In this document: one piece after another, positions 7,141 to 10,893 of the stretch | How positions within the stretch are numbered: the stretch's first letter is position 1 | Layout: each line of letters begins with the position of its first letter | DNA from: Paracoccaceae bacterium | Lineage (GTDB): Bacteria; Pseudomonadota; Alphaproteobacteria; Rhodobacterales; Rhodobacteraceae | Length of the DNA: 10,893 bases | Reading direction: 5' to 3' | NCBI GenBank assembly: GCA_002683355.1 | Contig: NYTF01000013.1 | Coordinates: 4,879-15,771 of the forward strand | Translations under genes and position numbers: made by a program | The notes under the pieces: generated by a model | Databases searched by the model: none | What the model was told of the DNA's origin: nothing | Seen by the model: only the letters and a program-made list of their open reading frames with translations

Positions 7141-7165
7141 TTCTTTTCACTATTATTAAAAAGAA
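7141..7165. other. AT-rich inverted repeat in the convergent gap, possible weak bidirectional terminator
   Basis: TTCTTTT (7141-7147) and AAAAGAA (7159-7165) can pair around an 11-base loop, directly after the TPR stop codon and inside the 55-base gap between convergent genes. A terminator is expected here for both directions. The stem is almost all A-T and no strong T-run follows, so its function is doubtful. Confidence 0.25.
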
Positions 7166-7195
7166 ATCTTGTTGGTTATTAGTTCGTTTGTTATT

Positions 7196-7810
7196 TTAGG
7201 ATTTAACGTTTGCTGGATTGTTTACATCTCTCCCCAACGCCGCCAGATCTGAATAACGATCCCCAATTCTATGGTGTGGTCGTCCGCTTGTGGCAGCCCC
7301 AAGAGCAACAACAACTTCATCTGCAGCAGGTGCATCATGAATAGAGAATTGCACTGTAAGGTAATGGGATCTCCTACCAGTATCATGTTTATCCATTAAT
7401 GGAATTTGGATCTGAGTATTGGCTGGGCCTCGGGTATTAGTAAAACCTAAATATGATTTAGCGCCAACAGCTTCACGATAAAAATTTCCATATTGTAGTG
7501 TATGTATTAGGCCAGACGCATGTTCTAATTCACAATCGGTACCAGCTATGCATGCTTTACCATATGCTTCGATTTTATCCCCAGAGCCCGCTAAACTGAT
7601 TAATCTATTTGTAAGAGTTTCTCCCAGAACTGGTGCAATTCTTTGAATCTCTGGTGCCAGGTTCTCAACAAATCCTTTTCCCGCCCAAGGGTTTTTAACC
7701 ACAGCGGCCACACCGATCATTCGTAAAATTGGTTCTGCTAGTTTCTCACCTTCTCTGTGAATATCTTCATCGTAAGTGATAATTTTTCTTATTTCTGGTA
7801 TCATTGTCAT
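7196..7810 (-). CDS. AA_synth / DUF1185 family protein
   Basis: A 204-residue protein of the family named 'amino acid synthesis' (Pfam AA_synth, formerly DUF1185). The name is historical and the biochemical role is not established. Recognisable conserved parts are IRKIITYDEDIHREGEK (7-23), NPWAGKG (40-46), GKACIAGTDCELEHASGLIH (84-103), and the C-terminal ATSGRPHHRIGDR (173-185) with many polar and charged residues that could form an active site. Its length is typical and it appears intact, without signal peptide. The start ATG overlaps the TGA stop of the CoA-transferase/flavin-reductase gene as ATGA, so it is the last gene of that operon and probably translationally coupled; a second ATG two codons later is an alternative start. 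The company of flavin reductase, alpha/beta hydrolase and RidA suggests a catabolic step on a nitrogen-containing compound, rather than amino acid synthesis. Confidence 0.85.
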   Translation of the reverse strand: MTMIPEIRKIITYDEDIHREGEKLAEPILRMIGVAAVVKNPWAGKGFVENLAPEIQRIAPVLGETLTNRLISLAGSGDKIEAYGKACIAGTDCELEHASGLIHTLQYGNFYREAVGAKSYLGFTNTRGPANTQIQIPLMDKHDTGRRSHYLTVQFSIHDAPAADEVVVALGAATSGRPHHRIGDRYSDLAALGRDVNNPANVKS

Positions 7811-9951
7811 TTTGCACCTTTTATTTCATATTTATTTTCAGTGGGTGAAATTTTTCTTACTGTGCCTGATTTTTCACTTCCTTCATAAAATCCAAAAGTG
7901 CCATGCTTAAATTCTCGCTTGTATCTTTCGAGCATACTTCTTTCTGCTGGTAATAAAATCTCTTTTAATGGAATGTCGTCTAATTTGAAGAATTTAAATC
8001 CATCTGGAGCTTTTCCATTTACAGTGCCATTATAAAAAATTGTGTGGCTTTTTGTTTCAGTGTCGCGATAGATCGCATAAATGAAATTTAATTGGGGTTC
8101 TAAATCAAGATTTTCTAATAATCTACAAAGACCAATTTTAGATTTGTTTTCCTTTGGTGCTCTGGGAATAATATATTTCTGGTTATTGGTTTCTTGTAAT
8201 AGAATTTTACTATCTTTTGAGAAAACTCCACCAATATCAACAAGTTCTCCTGTATTTGCTGCTTCAATTAATGCTTGATCATGATTTACAGAGAAATAAT
8301 TCCCTTTAAAATACCCTAGAGGAGTTCCATCAAAAATAGCATGTTCTTGAACTTTACCAATAAGTATTATGTGATCTCCAGCGTCAACAAGTTTATGTCT
8401 CTCACAAATAAAATGAGCAATGCTTTCTCTAAAGATAGGCAAACTTTTTGGTCCAACTGACCATTTTGCTAATTTGAATTTGTCTTTTTCTTGCGATGCA
8501 AAGAGTCCGGATAATTCGCGCTGGTTTTCTGATAAAATATTTATGGCAAATAATTCAGATTTTTTAAAGGTAGTTGCACTAAATGCGGTTTTTGCAAGGC
8601 AGACCAATAATAACGGTGGGTCCAGAGAAACAGAGGTAAATGAATTTGCTGTAAAACCCCTTGGAAATCCATTTTTATCATTTGTTGTTACAATAGTAAC
8701 GCCTGTGGCAAAATTTCCAAAGGCGTTCCTGAGGGATTTAGTTTTTTCAAAATCGGAGTTTGCTGAATCAGATTTGATCTTTCTTAAATAGTCTTCATCG
8801 TGCTCACCAATTTTTGGAGGAGTTTTGTATTTTGGAGTTGGATTTAAACTGAATTTAATTGGATTTGCAGCGACGCGCCAATCTTTTTTTGTTGGATCAG
8901 AGTTAGGTACAGATGCTATCATTTTTCTAATTTTCACATGAGGATCATTATAAATATCTTTTATTGTATTAACTGGCCCAAAAGGGACTTTTCCTCCCAA
9001 GATTTGTGTCAGCTCACTTTTTGTTTTCAATTTTGTCCAATCTGCCACTAAATTATTTACTATTATTGAGTTTGCTCTTCTTTTTGCTCTTGTAAAATAT
9101 TTTATGTCTTCACCAGTCTTATCTAGTCCCATGCACTTACTTAAATGGCTCCAAAAGATGTCATCTACTATTCCAATAGCGACTTGTCCGTCTAATGCAG
9201 GGAAAATACCAAATGGTGCTAATAATGGATGGCCATTACCTTCAGGACCTGGAATGATTCCTTCATAGTCATGTTGATAAACAGCTCTCTCACATAAACT
9301 TAGCACAGCATCATACATACTTACGTCAATAAATTGACCTTCTCCCGTAGCGTCTGCTGACCTAAGCGCAGCAATGATACCAAATGACATCATTAAACCT
9401 GTAAAAATATCTCCCACTCCTGGCCCAACTTTTGTGGGAGAGTTAGGGTTTGCTCCAGTAATACCCATAATGCCCCCCATAGCCTGAGCTACAACATCAT
9501 AAGAAGGCCACTTGACATAAGGACTTTCACCTGATCTTGGATCACCAAAACCACGAATGGCTCCGTAAACGAGGCGTGGGTTCAATATTTTCAATTCTTC
9601 ATAATTTAATTCTAAGCGTTCCATAACGCCTGGTCTAAAATTTTCCACGACAACATCAGCCTGAGTCACCAGCTTTCTAAAGTTATCTTTTCCAGACTTC
9701 GTTTTAAGATCTAACTGCACACTTTTTTTTGATCTATTCAAACTCACAAAATATCCTGCCCAGTCTTTTTCTGGATCGTCATCTCTATATGGGCCATTAG
9801 CTCGGCTGCTATCACCTAATTCACTTTCAATCTTTATAACTTCAGCCCCGTGGTCAGCCAGCATCATTGTGCAATATGGCCCTGAGAGCATTCGGGTAAG
9901 ATCTAGAACTTTTACGCCAGTTAATATTCCTTCACTAATATTATTCTCCAT
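7807..9951 (-). CDS. Fusion protein: CaiB/BaiF CoA-transferase + flavin reductase + C-terminal Nudix-like region
   Basis: A 714-residue protein of three parts. Residues 10-390 are a family III CoA-transferase: GVKVLDLTRMLSGPYCTMMLAD near the start, VVENFRPGVMERL (101-113), and catalytic Asp181 in GVGDIFTG, followed by GEGQFIDVSMYDA. The usual end GEH-x-D-x-x-L (382-389) is there, and after about 17 linker residues a flavin reductase of the HpaC/RutF type begins (407-556: LRNAFGNFATGVTIVTT, RGFTANSFTSVSLDPPLLLVCL, then ending GYFKGNYFSV). Residues 557-714 form an extra domain whose strand pattern resembles a Nudix fold without the Nudix box, ending in HGTFGFYEG. No stop or shift is seen at the junction. 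The start overlaps the upstream hydrolase by 11 bases and lacks a Shine-Dalgarno sequence, which suggests reinitiation. Expected roles are moving CoA between acids, and supplying reduced FMN to a monooxygenase not seen here. Confidence 0.88.
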   Translation of the reverse strand: MENNISEGILTGVKVLDLTRMLSGPYCTMMLADHGAEVIKIESELGDSSRANGPYRDDDPEKDWAGYFVSLNRSKKSVQLDLKTKSGKDNFRKLVTQADVVVENFRPGVMERLELNYEELKILNPRLVYGAIRGFGDPRSGESPYVKWPSYDVVAQAMGGIMGITGANPNSPTKVGPGVGDIFTGLMMSFGIIAALRSADATGEGQFIDVSMYDAVLSLCERAVYQHDYEGIIPGPEGNGHPLLAPFGIFPALDGQVAIGIVDDIFWSHLSKCMGLDKTGEDIKYFTRAKRRANSIIVNNLVADWTKLKTKSELTQILGGKVPFGPVNTIKDIYNDPHVKIRKMIASVPNSDPTKKDWRVAANPIKFSLNPTPKYKTPPKIGEHDEDYLRKIKSDSANSDFEKTKSLRNAFGNFATGVTIVTTNDKNGFPRGFTANSFTSVSLDPPLLLVCLAKTAFSATTFKKSELFAINILSENQRELSGLFASQEKDKFKLAKWSVGPKSLPIFRESIAHFICERHKLVDAGDHIILIGKVQEHAIFDGTPLGYFKGNYFSVNHDQALIEAANTGELVDIGGVFSKDSKILLQETNNQKYIIPRAPKENKSKIGLCRLLENLDLEPQLNFIYAIYRDTETKSHTIFYNGTVNGKAPDGFKFFKLDDIPLKEILLPAERSMLERYKREFKHGTFGFYEGSEKSGTVRKISPTENKYEIKGAK

Positions 9952-10741
9952 TAGTTAATTTATCTTTTGTAACAAGACTCAAGAATTCTTTTATAGGTTC
10001 GTTAACAACATTTGGTGCTTCGGCCAAGGCCATATGTCTTAGGCCCTTTAGAATAACTAATTTGGAATTTGGAATCTCTGAAGCGATAGCTTCCGACATT
10101 TTTGGTCCGTTGCCAAAATCTTCATCGGCAGTTATGACTAATGCTGGGCAAGATAATTTTGGATTTGGCGCTGAGATTTCTTCTAATCCAGACACAAGAA
10201 CTTCATAAATTTTTGGATATATCTTTGGATCATTTTTCATAACCCAGCCCCTTACAAGATTCATCATTTCTGGATTTTGTTCTCTATAATCATCTGAAAA
10301 CCATCGAATTAAGGCATCCTCTACAGTTGCTTTTGGTCCTTCATTTTCTAATTGTTTTAAACGCTTTAAGATTGCGCTTTGTGCCTCATTATCTCTTTTG
10401 TATGGAGAATTTAAAATTACTATACCATTCGTTTTACTTGCGTAGTCTTGAGCAAATCGTCTGCAAATCATGCCACCTAGAGAAAATCCTATTAAAATTG
10501 CAGTCTTAATTTTAATTAATGCTAACAGATCTGCAATTTGCTTAGAAAAAAACGATAGAGATGGATTCTTATCAGGATTAGACGAGTCTCCATGTCCATA
10601 TAAGTCATATGAGATAACATAATAAGATTTTTTGAGATCTGATATAATCCACTGCCACATTTGCTTATTTAATCCCAAACCATGAATTAAAATAACGCAT
10701 GGATTTGTTTGTTTTCCATGAGTTTCATAGGATATATTCAT
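9941..10741 (-). CDS. Alpha/beta-fold hydrolase (PcaD/RutD-like)
   Basis: A 266-residue cytosolic alpha/beta hydrolase, a normal length for the enol-lactonase/esterase group. The oxyanion-hole motif is HGLGLNKQMW (20-29), the nucleophile Ser87 lies in GFSLGGM (85-91), the acid is probably Asp208 in TADEDFGN, and the base is His236 in GLRHMALAEAP. The YDLYGHGDS stretch (45-53) after strand 4 is also typical. The catalytic triad is complete. Relatives hydrolyse enol-lactones (PcaD), aminoacrylate or carbamate (RutD), esters or C-C bonds, so the substrate is not fixed by sequence. The gene starts 29 bases after the RidA stop, with GGAAAGAG just upstream of its ATG, and its end overlaps the start of the next gene, so it is part of one operon with RidA, the fusion protein and AA_synth. 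Confidence 0.9.
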   Translation of the reverse strand: MNISYETHGKQTNPCVILIHGLGLNKQMWQWIISDLKKSYYVISYDLYGHGDSSNPDKNPSLSFFSKQIADLLALIKIKTAILIGFSLGGMICRRFAQDYASKTNGIVILNSPYKRDNEAQSAILKRLKQLENEGPKATVEDALIRWFSDDYREQNPEMMNLVRGWVMKNDPKIYPKIYEVLVSGLEEISAPNPKLSCPALVITADEDFGNGPKMSEAIASEIPNSKLVILKGLRHMALAEAPNVVNEPIKEFLSLVTKDKLTNGE

Positions 10742-10770
10742 TTTGTCTCTTTCCGCCGTATGCTTAAATT

Positions 10771-10893
10771 TTATAAAGGTTTATAAGCAATAACCTCTAT
10801 TTCCACCCTAACATCAACTAGTAATTCGCTTACGATTGCGGATCTCGCTGGTGGGTCTTTAGGGAAGTAATCTCCATAAATTTTATTGAAGCC
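10771..10893 (-). CDS. RidA (YjgF/YER057c/UK114) family protein, C-terminal 40 residues only
   Basis: The open frame from the right edge to a TAA at 10773-10771 gives 40 residues starting GFNKIYGDYFPKDPPARSAI and ending in VEIEVIAYKPL. This matches the C-terminus of RidA-family proteins: the PPARS motif carries the arginine that holds the substrate carboxylate, and the VEIE-x-IA strand carries the conserved glutamate. RidA deaminates reactive enamine/imine intermediates to keto acids; RutC in the Rut pathway is a paralogue. About two thirds of the protein lies outside the window. It is the most upstream gene of the minus-strand operon that can be seen; the subfamily (RidA versus Rid1-7) cannot be fixed from this fragment. 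Confidence 0.92.
   Translation of the reverse strand, partial: GFNKIYGDYFPKDPPARSAIVSELLVDVRVEIEVIAYKPL

Noticed and set aside
8734..8784. The CoA-transferase/flavin-reductase junction as a frameshift artefact
   Set aside because: The frame is open with normal codons through the linker and both domains are complete on either side. It remains worth checking in raw reads, but the sequence itself gives no sign of an error.
8081..8791. Open frames on the plus strand within 8081-8278 and 8420-8791
   Set aside because: They are antisense to the well-supported fusion gene, show no domain, and reflect the codon use of the real gene.
1..10893. Mobile elements, tRNA genes, CRISPR arrays, defence genes
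   Set aside because: No transposase, integrase, direct-repeat array, tRNA-like cloverleaf or nuclease/toxin domain could be found on either strand; the region reads as ordinary metabolic islands.

Overview
The window is AT-rich, densely coding bacterial DNA with short intergenic gaps and several ATGA-type gene overlaps. It contains no phage, transposon, CRISPR or RNA-gene signature. All recognisable products are soluble catabolic or housekeeping-type enzymes: GMC oxidoreductase, epoxide hydrolase, sulfatase with its maturase, PLP C-S lyase, CaiB/BaiF CoA-transferase, flavin reductase, alpha/beta hydrolase and RidA. AT-richness, compact operons and this enzyme mix suggest a free-living, probably marine proteobacterium, perhaps an alphaproteobacterium of the SAR116/AEGEAN-169/Pelagibacterales kind. 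That placement is an inference, because no phylogenetic marker is present.

Left part (1-4147): a GMC oxidoreductase fragment runs off the left edge on the minus strand. Divergent from it is a plus-strand series: an EHN-type epoxide hydrolase, a cytosolic Cys-type sulfatase, and a formylglycine-generating enzyme (FGE) that overlaps the sulfatase by ATGA. A long near-perfect palindrome lies directly before the epoxide hydrolase and looks like an operator. The sulfatase has the C-x-P-x-R site that FGE converts, and the FGE carries both catalytic cysteines, so the two genes form a self-sufficient substrate-enzyme pair.

Middle part (4148-7140): after a weak terminator-like hairpin and a promoter with a consensus TATAAT, there is a Cys/Met-metabolism PLP enzyme with an altered substrate-side motif. 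It is followed by a 548-residue TPR protein with a dense conserved-looking histidine array and no known function.

Right part (7196-10893, minus strand, convergent with the middle part): a tightly packed operon that enters from beyond the right edge. In transcription order it holds RidA (C-terminal 40 residues only), an alpha/beta hydrolase, a 714-residue fusion of a CaiB/BaiF CoA-transferase with a flavin reductase and a further C-terminal domain, and an AA_synth/DUF1185 protein. Flavin reductase, RidA and alpha/beta hydrolase are also the accessory functions of the Rut pyrimidine-ring-opening pathway (RutF, RutC, RutD). This operon may therefore encode an oxidative breakdown route for an unknown N-containing compound, with CoA-ester chemistry built in. 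No flavin monooxygenase is visible; if the idea is right it should lie just beyond position 10893. This operon is the best candidate for an undescribed system in the window.
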